Part shown: in pieces, positions 1 through 6,400 of the stretch
Numbering within the stretch: the first letter of the stretch is position 1
How the letters are laid out: the number at the start of each line of letters is the position of its first letter
Source of the DNA: Bacillota bacterium
GTDB lineage: Bacteria; Bacillota; Limnochordia; Darwinibacteriales; Darwinibacteriaceae
Direction of reading: 5' to 3'
Length of the DNA: 10,658 nt
NCBI GenBank assembly: GCA_012799115.1
Contig: JAAZLY010000236.1
Span: 1-10,658, forward strand
Translations under genes and position numbers: made by a program
The notes under the pieces: generated by a model
Seen by the model: only the letters and a program-made list of their open reading frames with translations
What the model was told of the DNA's origin: nothing
Database searches by the model: none

Positions 1-404
1 ACAAGTTTCTCAGCCTCTTCAAGGGTTTCGGCTAATCCCTCATAGACGATGGCACCCAAGATTGCTCCTTGAAGGGGTCCACACATATCCTCCCACTTCA
101 GCGGTGGTCCAGCATGGCCGATCGTGTTCTTGGTCATGCCTGGTAGTTCATTGGCATAGACTACATCTACCAACATGGGCTCGCCGTCATTGATTCTCTG
201 AAATGCTTCTTGATTAGCAGCATCGATGCGCTCATCATCCAAACGCTGGAGTATCTCGGCCAACTTAACATTCCCACCTGCTGGAGGGCGCCAGTCGACA
301 TGGACAAAGTCTGCCTTTTGGTGACTCAAGGCTTGTTCGAAGGTTTCAATTCCAATATTGGCGACTGCTACAGACTGAGTGAACAATGGATAGGTTTTAC
401 CCAT
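1..404 (-). CDS. allG: DUF1116 protein (AllG/YlbE-like), N-terminal part, cut by window edge
   Basis: The first 134 codons of a minus-strand gene are visible; the rest lies beyond base 1. It starts at ATG 404-402, eight bases inside the end of fdrA, with an AGAGGTG ribosome binding site just upstream. The visible protein begins MGKTYPLFTQSVAVANIG and contains VHVDWRPPAGGN (about residues 37-48) and NELPGMTKNTIGHAGPP further on, which I recognise as the start of the DUF1116 (YlbE/YahG) family. In E. coli this family is reported to be a subunit of oxamate carbamoyltransferase together with FdrA and a DUF2877 protein, and the same three families are adjacent here. The specific substrate is an inference from that association. 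The VAVANIG...PAGGN segment corresponds to the C-terminal tail of E. coli FdrA, so the gene boundary differs between the two organisms. A carbamate kinase gene might be expected further downstream, outside this window. Confidence 0.85.
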   Translation of the reverse strand, partial: MGKTYPLFTQSVAVANIGIETFEQALSHQKADFVHVDWRPPAGGNVKLAEILQRLDDERIDAANQEAFQRINDGEPMLVDVVYANELPGMTKNTIGHAGPPLKWEDMCGPLQGAILGAIVYEGLAETLEEAEKL

Positions 405-1935
405 GAATCACACCTCTTTTCTTCAGGACTTTCAAAGCAAAGCGTGCGGCCTGCGCATTTGTGGGCAAAATGAAGGCTCCTGCATCCTGCAAAGTCCCCT
501 CTGCCCTCGATAAGGATTGTGGATCATTACTTGTTCCCGTCACAGAGCCGACAAAGACAACATCAGGTCTGCGTTCCTTGACCTTTTGGATTGCTTGTAC
601 AATAGAGTCCTCCGGAACGTCGTTACTTCCGTAGCCGAGGACACAATCAAAGAGAATAACGCAAGTCTTCGGATCCAATCCATCCTTGACAATTCTCTCA
701 CCCCTCAACTCGGGATCAATCATGGGATGTGGTCTACCGTCTGTAAAGTAGTCCTCCCCCATATCTAAAACAGTGTGTCCAAAGCTGACTTCCGGATCCT
801 TTAGAGACAATTCTGGGTTGATCGCGATGTTTGAATACACATCACCTAGTTCTTCGCTTAGGATGAGTAGACTCTCAAAAGCCAGAGTGCCACCTGTGTA
901 TAGGGCTCGGAGTTCTGTTCCCTGCGAATCGGCAACTTGTTCTAGCCAAGTCTGCTCATTTGGATCTTGAAGGCTCACTTTTGAGTCAACCTTTGACGCT
1001 TGGACAAGCTCGACTGCGGCCTCTTCTAGAGTAGACACCCCAATGATATTTGTGTTCGCGAAAGCCGCCAGATCTCCACCTAAGAAACAAGCCACAATTG
1101 GCTTTTGGATCCTTTGGGCCTTCTTAATGATCTTGGCCATGACCTCTTCCGCCGGTGGCTTCGAAATCAGACCAATCACCTCAGTCATGGGATCATCGGC
1201 TAACTTATCTAGAATGTGAAGCATCATCCGTCCGCCGACTTCTTTCTTTAGATCCCTTCCGCCGGTGCCTAGTGCTTGAGATATTCCACCACCCAGCTTA
1301 TCGATGATGACACTAACTTCTTGGAGACCAGTTCCACTAGCTGCAATGAGTCCGATATTGCCGTTACGAACGACATTGGCAAAGCCCAGCGCGACTCCAC
1401 CGATAATGGCGGTTCCGCAATCGGGTCCCATCATCAGCAGATCCTTCTCGATGGCAAAGTCCTTGAGCTCGATCTCATCTTCTATCGATACATTGTCGCT
1501 AAACAACATAACATGAAGCCCTTTCTTTAGAGACTTCATGGCTTCTACCTTGGCAAAACGTCCTGGTATGGAGATCACCGATACGTTTAAACTCGGCATT
1601 TCCTGCAAGGCACCGTCAAGGGAACGTACGCGTTTGGTTGCTCCCTGGTCTGATGGAGATTGCTTGTTGGCAAACTGCTCGTCAAGCACACGCAACGCTT
1701 CATCGATCGCGTCCTGATTCTCAGCATTTATTCCGATCACTAGGTCATTTGCCTGAATCTGATCCCAGTACTTTTCATCTAGTGTGCCGGATGCTTTCAT
1801 CAGAGACTTATTGTGATCCGTCCCCATCATGACCGCTGCTTGATTGATCCCCGCTATACTATTGAGTTTGCTGGAAAACAGCATCAATGTAACGGAGTCA
1901 AAGTACATGTTTTCCTTAATGACATTGTAGATCAT
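397..1935 (-). CDS. fdrA: FdrA-family protein (succinyl-CoA-synthetase-like; putative oxamate carbamoyltransferase subunit AllF)
   Basis: This 512-residue protein resembles E. coli FdrA along its length, starting MIYNVIKENMYFDSVTLML and keeping VMMGTD. A Rossmann CoA-binding-like region covers about residues 115-190 (HVMLFSDNVS, then MMGPDCGT at 168-175). A ligase-CoA-like region follows (NIGLIAASGTG near 193-203, GGRD at 225-228), then a second such region containing GRPHPMIDP (400-408). Succinyl-CoA synthetase alpha subunits carry a phosphohistidine in an MGHAGA-type loop; I find no such loop here, which argues against an ordinary acyl-CoA synthetase. E. coli FdrA with its DUF1116 and DUF2877 partners is reported to act as oxamate carbamoyltransferase in allantoin breakdown, and the same set is present here. 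ATG 1935-1933 sits behind AGGAGG and overlaps the upstream stop as ATGA. The 3' end overlaps the next gene by 8 bases. The family assignment is secure; the substrate is inferred. Confidence 0.93.
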   Translation of the reverse strand: MIYNVIKENMYFDSVTLMLFSSKLNSIAGINQAAVMMGTDHNKSLMKASGTLDEKYWDQIQANDLVIGINAENQDAIDEALRVLDEQFANKQSPSDQGATKRVRSLDGALQEMPSLNVSVISIPGRFAKVEAMKSLKKGLHVMLFSDNVSIEDEIELKDFAIEKDLLMMGPDCGTAIIGGVALGFANVVRNGNIGLIAASGTGLQEVSVIIDKLGGGISQALGTGGRDLKKEVGGRMMLHILDKLADDPMTEVIGLISKPPAEEVMAKIIKKAQRIQKPIVACFLGGDLAAFANTNIIGVSTLEEAAVELVQASKVDSKVSLQDPNEQTWLEQVADSQGTELRALYTGGTLAFESLLILSEELGDVYSNIAINPELSLKDPEVSFGHTVLDMGEDYFTDGRPHPMIDPELRGERIVKDGLDPKTCVILFDCVLGYGSNDVPEDSIVQAIQKVKERRPDVVFVGSVTGTSNDPQSLSRAEGTLQDAGAFILPTNAQAARFALKVLKKRGVIHG

Positions 1936-2750
1936 CGATCCGATCCTCCTAACTGTAGTCCTAACTGTATTCCCATTAAGTAATCTGTTCCTGAACGGTG
2001 ACCTAAGCCACCTATGATCTGAACCAACTCGCCAATGGACTCATGGGCGGAAAGTCTCTCGTATAGTGTAACGAGAGTCTCAATAAATAGACCCTTACTG
2101 CCAAACCTCAGAAAGGAGCAACTCACCCGGGAGGTGACCTTCTCATCGTCAATGATAGACAATACGGTGGCCCCAGCAATCTCAAATAGTTCCATTGCTC
2201 CTGTGTAAAGCAAACCGGCCAACAGGCCGCAAACGATATCGTCGCCCGAAGGTGTTAGTCCTTCGCCGAAACCAATTAATGCTTTGATGGCATCAGCCAC
2301 TCCCTGTTTTCTTGCCAGAGCTGTGCCCAACAGGTCGGCTCGTCTCTCCAGTTCTGGTAGCTGCCGAAGGCCTGCGCAGCGTATCTCATCCTCGATTGCC
2401 CCTTGTAGGACTTTTCGTTCGCCCTCACCTAAGGGTCTGTGACTACATATAGTCTGCTTAAGATCATGCCGACTTAGTCGAACATCCGTCTTCAATACGC
2501 GAACATCATTGATCGTAATGGCATGTTCCTCAACTCTAACGGTGCGGAGCACCGCCTTAAGGCGCTCAAAGGCCCAGGCATCATAGAGTAGGATGATTCC
2601 CATGGGAGAGGGAATGCGCGACTTGTCATGGAGTGCGACGAGTTCTTTGCCATGACAGTAGTTCTGTGTGTGCTGATAGGTTGAATGCAGAGTATAGGTC
2701 TGATGATACATTTCATGTTCAAAAAGGTGAATTGGTACACTGAGAATCAT
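1932..2750 (-). CDS. allH: DUF2877 protein (AllH/YlbF-like)
   Basis: This is a 272-residue protein if translation starts at ATG 2750-2748, which I prefer because GGAGAG lies 9 bases upstream. The frame stays open to a TTG at 2816, and an ATG at 2789 is also possible, but neither has a well-spaced ribosome binding site. Family landmarks are a glycine-rich GFGEGLTPSGDD motif (about residues 160-171), VSCSFLRFGSKG, and near the C-terminus GLGHRSGTDYLMG. All are features of DUF2877 proteins such as E. coli YlbF (AllH), a reported subunit of oxamate carbamoyltransferase. It is the first gene of the catabolic unit: its TGA stop overlaps the fdrA ATG. The gene ends with a 12-base tandem repeat (TCCTAACTGTA twice, 1947-1969) that encodes the QLGLQLGG segment and supplies the fdrA Shine-Dalgarno. 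No signal peptide or membrane segment is apparent. Confidence 0.87.
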   Translation of the reverse strand: MILSVPIHLFEHEMYHQTYTLHSTYQHTQNYCHGKELVALHDKSRIPSPMGIILLYDAWAFERLKAVLRTVRVEEHAITINDVRVLKTDVRLSRHDLKQTICSHRPLGEGERKVLQGAIEDEIRCAGLRQLPELERRADLLGTALARKQGVADAIKALIGFGEGLTPSGDDIVCGLLAGLLYTGAMELFEIAGATVLSIIDDEKVTSRVSCSFLRFGSKGLFIETLVTLYERLSAHESIGELVQIIGGLGHRSGTDYLMGIQLGLQLGGSDR

Positions 2751-2816
2751 CGCACGACACTCTCCAGTCTTAGATTCCCTCGCATTCATTCTCCCATACG
2801 CAAATTTATTAGACAA

Positions 2817-2862
2817 TGGTTACGCCGTCCAATAATTGGGCAATGCATTGTTCAAAGTGCAC
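2817..2862 (-). promoter_or_regulatory. Presumed promoter/operator region of the allH-fdrA-allG unit, with two palindromes
   Basis: This short gap lies between the regulator's terminator and the DUF2877 reading frame, so the promoter of the catabolic genes should be here or just inside the frame. It contains a perfect 10-base palindrome CAATGCATTG (2841-2850) and, one base away, the inverted repeat CCAATAATTGG (2829-2839). No good sigma-A promoter is visible; the best match on the minus strand is TTGGAC, 18 bases, TAAATT, which is weak. A weak promoter with nearby dyads is compatible with an activator-dependent promoter. That the adjacent PucR-family protein binds here is inference. Confidence 0.35.
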
Positions 2863-2894
2863 AAAAAAAGTGTGAAGTTCGCTCTTCACACTTT
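2863..2894 (-). terminator. Rho-independent terminator after the PucR-family gene
   Basis: On the minus strand an 11-bp perfect stem (AAAGTGTGAAG / CTTCACACTTT, 2884-2894 with 2867-2877) encloses a 6-base loop. The last four T residues of a run of seven lie beyond the stem. The stem begins inside the TAA stop codon of the regulator gene. It should separate regulator transcription from the DUF2877-fdrA-DUF1116 genes just downstream. Confidence 0.92.
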
Positions 2895-3423
2895 ACACCA
2901 CACTATTGGATTCTTTGTTCTGATTGGCACTCAGCAACTTATGCATCTTGAAGGCCATCTGGTAGTTGAAGTTCTCTTCGGGGTTTAACAGATTCGTCTC
3001 GAGAATCTCCTTGATCTTCTCGAGTCTATAGATGAGGGTATTACGGTGCCTATATAGTTCCTGGGCAGCCTGTGTAATATTGCCATTGCAGTCAAAGTAA
3101 ACCTCAAGAGTGTGGAGTAGCTCACTATTATGTCTCTTGTCATAGGCTTCAAGGGGCCCTAGAGTCTCTGCGAAAAAGGTTTGCATGACCGCAGGGTCAA
3201 CTGCAGTGTCTAGGAGGTGATAACTCACAAGGTCATGGAAAAACCCTACCCGGGTACGTCCCTTCTTAATGATCTTGAGAACATCATAGGCAAGCATGAT
3301 CGACTTTCGGATACTCACAAATTCAAAGCAAATGTCACTAATACCCACACGATAGTTCTGAATGCTCTGGTCAAGTTGTTCGCACAGAGTCCTAAAGTAC
3401 TGGCGTATCGTCGGATTCAACAC
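2893..3423 (-). CDS. C-terminal piece of the PucR-family regulator (helix-turn-helix)
   Basis: This is the segment downstream of the in-frame TGA. It could be translated separately from GTG 3423-3421, which has an AAGGAG sequence 11 bases upstream. An earlier GTG at 3453 is open but has no visible ribosome binding site. The product of about 176 residues would hold the end of the CdaR-type domain and the complete PucR C-terminal helix-turn-helix: LLHTLEVYFDCNGNITQAAQ, then YRHRNTLIYRLEKI. Whether it is expressed is unknown. A free DNA-binding domain could be inert, constitutive or dominant-negative. Confidence 0.5.
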   Translation of the reverse strand: MLNPTIRQYFRTLCEQLDQSIQNYRVGISDICFEFVSIRKSIMLAYDVLKIIKKGRTRVGFFHDLVSYHLLDTAVDPAVMQTFFAETLGPLEAYDKRHNSELLHTLEVYFDCNGNITQAAQELYRHRNTLIYRLEKIKEILETNLLNPEENFNYQMAFKMHKLLSANQNKESNSVV

Positions 3424-3474
3424 CTTGATTTCATCTCCTTGTCTTAATTGCACAAAGGTCAGGAGATGGTCATT

Positions 3475-4569
3475 TCACACAACGATCTGGACAGGGTATC
3501 GATACGTAGCACTATGTTGTCCGATCTGTTCCATAGCAAGGTTTAAAAGGGTTGGACTAGCGTCTTCAATCTGAAGGGCAAACACCATATGGGATCGGTC
3601 CGGATCAAAACCATTAGTAATGGCTAGATTGCGAAGGGCGTTTGTTGAAAGAATCTTGCCCTCAATCAAGTCTTGAAAGAAGTCCTGCCGCTCGCGATTT
3701 CTCGCTTCTTCAACTTGCTTAAGTTTGAAGAGCTCCATTGCAGCAATATGAGCTGCGCTTTCTAAGGCTACATAGTCCAGCTGTTCCATTTTCTTCATGG
3801 TCTCCCAGACAAGGGTATAGCCATAAATCGTCGATGAAAAAACAATGGGCTTAATCCGGCAGATGATCACGGTATCGCCACGAGTGATCTGACGTTTTAT
3901 ACTAAGCGTCAGATACCGCACGTCGGTGGGAATCGATGCCACAAACTCCTTGTCGAAGGGCGGTTCCCTACCATTTAGGGGAAGATATTCAGCTAAAGGG
4001 TAGGGATTCCCCTCGAGTTCCCAGTAACTAAGGAGGTTGAAGCTCTCGTCCACCATGACAACGGGGTTATTGACAATGGATGCCGACAAACTGGCTATCT
4101 CTTGGATATCACCGCCTGATAAAGCGCATTTCCGGAAGGCTTCGTGTATCTTTTGATACTTCTTCAGTTTAGAACTCTCTCGCCGAAAAAGAATATCATT
4201 GATGACATTGGATACATGAGCTAGGCTGTAGACATAGGGAATTTCTACAATTGGAAAACTTAGCTCATTGGCTATGTCAATCATGGCTTGGGGAATCTCA
4301 TCCCAATAACGTTTGATCTTCACCCCGAGTCCTGCACAGTTAATTTCGGCTAACTCCCTAATCAACTGCTTCTGCGATTCGACATTATCTTTGAACACAA
4401 AGCCGGTGGTGAGTAAGAAATCGCCTGCCGTAAACCAATCAAACGCTTCAGGATTGTCGATGATGTTTACATTGTGCACCTCATTGGTTTGTCTCAGGTG
4501 ACCTGTGACCAAGCGCAGATTCTCTAGGCTTGTACTCTCAACAATTTCTCTAATCGTTAGTAGCGGCAT
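3475..4569 (-). CDS. N-terminal piece of the PucR-family regulator (ligand domain, no DNA-binding domain)
   Basis: If the TGA at 3477-3475 is obeyed, this 364-residue piece is the product. It contains the whole PucR ligand-sensing domain (about residues 5-115), the middle region with a predicted amphipathic stretch near 290-315 (AAMELFKLKQVEEARNRE), and the first half of the CdaR-type domain, ending abruptly at PVQIVV. It lacks the C-terminal helix-turn-helix and could not bind DNA alone. It has the better translation start of the two pieces: GGAGG six bases before ATG. Confidence 0.6.
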   Translation of the reverse strand: MPLLTIREIVESTSLENLRLVTGHLRQTNEVHNVNIIDNPEAFDWFTAGDFLLTTGFVFKDNVESQKQLIRELAEINCAGLGVKIKRYWDEIPQAMIDIANELSFPIVEIPYVYSLAHVSNVINDILFRRESSKLKKYQKIHEAFRKCALSGGDIQEIASLSASIVNNPVVMVDESFNLLSYWELEGNPYPLAEYLPLNGREPPFDKEFVASIPTDVRYLTLSIKRQITRGDTVIICRIKPIVFSSTIYGYTLVWETMKKMEQLDYVALESAAHIAAMELFKLKQVEEARNRERQDFFQDLIEGKILSTNALRNLAITNGFDPDRSHMVFALQIEDASPTLLNLAMEQIGQHSATYRYPVQIVV

Positions 4570-4587
4570 AACCCACCTCCACGTGGT

Positions 4588-5484
4588 TCATAGATTCCAA
4601 AACGTCCCCTTGTCGAGCAAGTGTTCTAATGACTGGGGTTCTGCGACAACCGGTAAGAAGAGATCCCCTCGCTCCCCTACCCAGTCCGGAACTGTCCGCA
4701 GCGTAAAATCGCATGGACGATAGTAGTCCAGATCCTCCCAGCGAACGGGGGTCGAGACTGTAGCTTCTGGCGTAGGCCTTGGGCTATAAACACCAACAAT
4801 TGTTCTGCTTGGATGATTCTGCAAATAGTCAACATAGACCCCACGGCGGTTCTTAACCAATCGCTCTAGTGTGACTTGGTGGGGATATCGTCGTTTCAGT
4901 TCTATACCCACAACCTTGACAAGCTGAAGTGTTATCTGGAAATCATACCGGGCTTCAAGGGGGATATAGATATGAAGGCCTGTCGCACCCGAAACCTTGG
5001 GGTAACCTCGTAGTCCCAGCGAGTCTAGGATGTCACGACAGTACTTTCCGACTTGAACCGCCCCATGATAGCCTTGAGGCAAGGTCGGGTCAAGATCTAT
5101 CATAGCATAACTAGGAACCTCTGGTCTAATAGTTAAATAGGTCGATGGATGAAACTCAATGGCCCCAGAGTTGGCAAGCCAAGAGATTGTGGCAAGGTCA
5201 TCGGCCACAACGTAATGGGTGTCATCGACTAGATGCGTCACAAGCCAGGGTGGAGCCCCCGAAGGCACATTCTTTTGATAAAAAAACGCCTCCTCTACTC
5301 CATGAGGATAGCGAGTGACAGTGAGTGCCCGCCCTTGCCAGTGTCTTTTTGTGACAGCCTGCATTTTCGCATGGTATTCCAATAGATCTGCTTTGGTCAG
5401 ACCAGGCCCAGGCCAAAGAACTTTTTCTAAGTTGGACAGTTTGAGTGATTTGCCCTCCACCTGTACAATTTGCTCGGTTATCAC
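4588..5484 (-). CDS. ligD: LigD-type primase-polymerase (AEP polymerase domain as a separate protein)
   Basis: This 298-residue protein corresponds to the polymerase domain of bacterial LigD, an archaeo-eukaryotic primase-type enzyme that fills gaps with (ribo)nucleotides during end joining. It opens with VEGKSLKLSNLEKVLWPG, typical of the domain start. The metal-binding acidic pair is in MIDLDP (D130, D132). The SGATGLHIYIPL motif contains the nucleotide-binding Ser/His (S165, H171). A third acidic residue sits in VDYLQN (D219), and the family block continues with RTIVGVYSPRPTPEATVSTP and RWEDL. I chose GTG 5484-5482 because GAGGTG lies seven bases upstream and the start falls four bases after the ligase stop. 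A TTG at 5526 would overlap the ligase gene and has no clear ribosome binding site. In most bacteria this domain is fused to the ligase; here it stands alone. Confidence 0.93.
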   Translation of the reverse strand: MITEQIVQVEGKSLKLSNLEKVLWPGPGLTKADLLEYHAKMQAVTKRHWQGRALTVTRYPHGVEEAFFYQKNVPSGAPPWLVTHLVDDTHYVVADDLATISWLANSGAIEFHPSTYLTIRPEVPSYAMIDLDPTLPQGYHGAVQVGKYCRDILDSLGLRGYPKVSGATGLHIYIPLEARYDFQITLQLVKVVGIELKRRYPHQVTLERLVKNRRGVYVDYLQNHPSRTIVGVYSPRPTPEATVSTPVRWEDLDYYRPCDFTLRTVPDWVGERGDLFLPVVAEPQSLEHLLDKGTFWNL

Positions 5485-5488
5485 CAGA

Positions 5489-6400
5489 TCACACCTCGAT
5501 TTTACATTCCCTCGGATCTTTATCAAAACGAAAACGCAAGAACACCGGGTGACGCAAACGCCGAGAGGGAGTCAGCTCAAAATACTCTACCTCCAAGATA
5601 AGGACAGGTTTGCACCAGATCCACTCACCTTCATCTTTGGGTGGATTCGTGCAGGGACAATGGGGCAACTGTCCAATCACCTCTACGGCCTCCTCCAGAA
5701 ACTTATAATCCTCAAGCCCAAAACCACTTCCTACATTGCCGAGAAACATCAAGGATCCATCCTCCAGATAGGCCGCTACAGACGCAGAACGGAGTCTGTT
5801 CCCCTCCTTCCTCACCCCAACGAGCAGGCAATCGAGACTTCTCCTCAGCTTCTGTTTCAACCAAGAGCGCGATCGCACGCCCGGTAGATACGGAGAATCT
5901 TGTCGTTTCGAGACTATACCTTCGAAGCCCTGCTCAATGGCAAAGGCCAAACAGTCCTGGGCAACACCGGGAAGTAAAGGAGAGACTAGAGTTGCCCCCC
6001 CACTCGGCACCAGGTCTTCCAGGTTCTCGCGGCGCTGGTACCAAGGCTTCGGACAAAGATTCTCTCCCCGCGCACTGAGAAGATCAAAAACGACGTAGTA
6101 TGTATCTGCAGGACGGCGCGCCTGCAGGAGGGAGAAATCCACACGGCCTTCCCTGTTCAAGGCCACAATTTCCCCGTCAAGAATCGCCTCAAGTTCCATT
6201 TTCTTGAGTACGTCCACGACTTGGGGAAAACGATCATTTAGGCGATAACCATTACGGCTTACCAGTTCCACATCACTCGACCTCAGATCTGCCAGCACAC
6301 GATAACCATCCCACTTAATTTCATGAACAAAGTTCACCTCGTCTTCCGCAGGGGCTCCATCAACTGGAAGCATGGGACGGAGCAATCGGCTGGGTTTCAA
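5489..6400 (-). CDS. ligD: LigD-type ATP-dependent DNA ligase (ligase domain as a separate protein)
   Basis: This 303-residue protein has the adenylation and OB-fold domains of the LigD ligase region and would seal the ends held by Ku. Nucleotidyltransferase motifs are in order: EIKWDGYR with adenylated lysine K29, SRNG (48-51), DGEIVAL (75-81), FDLL (105-108), EGIVSKR (160-166) and WLKQK (180-184). The OB domain ends with the family-typical LRHPVFLRFRFDKDP (282-296). No 3'-phosphoesterase domain and no fused polymerase are present, and the length matches a bare ligase module. Translation appears to begin at TTG 6400-6398, which overlaps the TGA stop of ku (TTGA), so it is probably coupled to ku translation. 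The following polymerase gene starts four bases after this stop. The family is certain; the TTG start is the least certain detail. Confidence 0.94.
   Translation of the reverse strand: MKPSRLLRPMLPVDGAPAEDEVNFVHEIKWDGYRVLADLRSSDVELVSRNGYRLNDRFPQVVDVLKKMELEAILDGEIVALNREGRVDFSLLQARRPADTYYVVFDLLSARGENLCPKPWYQRRENLEDLVPSGGATLVSPLLPGVAQDCLAFAIEQGFEGIVSKRQDSPYLPGVRSRSWLKQKLRRSLDCLLVGVRKEGNRLRSASVAAYLEDGSLMFLGNVGSGFGLEDYKFLEEAVEVIGQLPHCPCTNPPKDEGEWIWCKPVLILEVEYFELTPSRRLRHPVFLRFRFDKDPRECKIEV

Larger units (their letters stand above)
2893..4569 (-). pseudogene. PucR-family transcriptional regulator interrupted by an in-frame TGA
   Basis: Read through, this gene encodes about 558 residues with the complete PucR/CdaR layout. 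It has an N-terminal PucR ligand domain (TIREIVE at the start, then DWFTAGDFLLTTG, GVKIKRYWDEIPQ and FPIVEIPY, about residues 5-115). A middle region follows, then a CdaR-type linker domain near 300-400 and a C-terminal helix-turn-helix (GNITQAAQELYRHRNTLIYRLEKIKEIL). Codon 365 is TGA (3477-3475). The frame is unchanged on both sides, and the residues around the stop (YRYPVQIVV, stop, NDHLLTFVQ) fit a continuous domain. TGA is the normal stop of several neighbouring genes, so an altered genetic code is unlikely. The ATG at 4569 has GGAGG six bases upstream. The gene follows the polymerase gene by 18 bases and ends in a strong terminator. Members of the family usually control purine or ureide catabolism, which fits the genes immediately downstream. 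A nonsense mutation, recoding, and a sequence error all remain possible. Confidence 0.85.

Noticed and set aside
3475..3477. Idea that TGA encodes tryptophan (alternative genetic code) in this organism
   Set aside because: ku, both ligase and DUF2877 genes, the polymerase gene and ytaF all end in TGA exactly at family-typical C-termini, so TGA is a normal stop here.
3440..3478. Selenocysteine insertion at the regulator TGA
   Set aside because: The position does not correspond to a redox-active cysteine in the PucR/CdaR family, and I saw no clear SECIS-like hairpin directly after the codon.
4571..4586. CCACGTGG palindrome overlapping the ribosome binding site of the PucR-family gene
   Set aside because: It is only 8 bases and includes the Shine-Dalgarno itself; without conservation data it is most simply chance.
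5315..5887. Plus-strand 190-codon frame across the ligase/polymerase junction
   Set aside because: Both antisense genes have complete catalytic motifs and matching start signals; the plus-strand frame has no family features.
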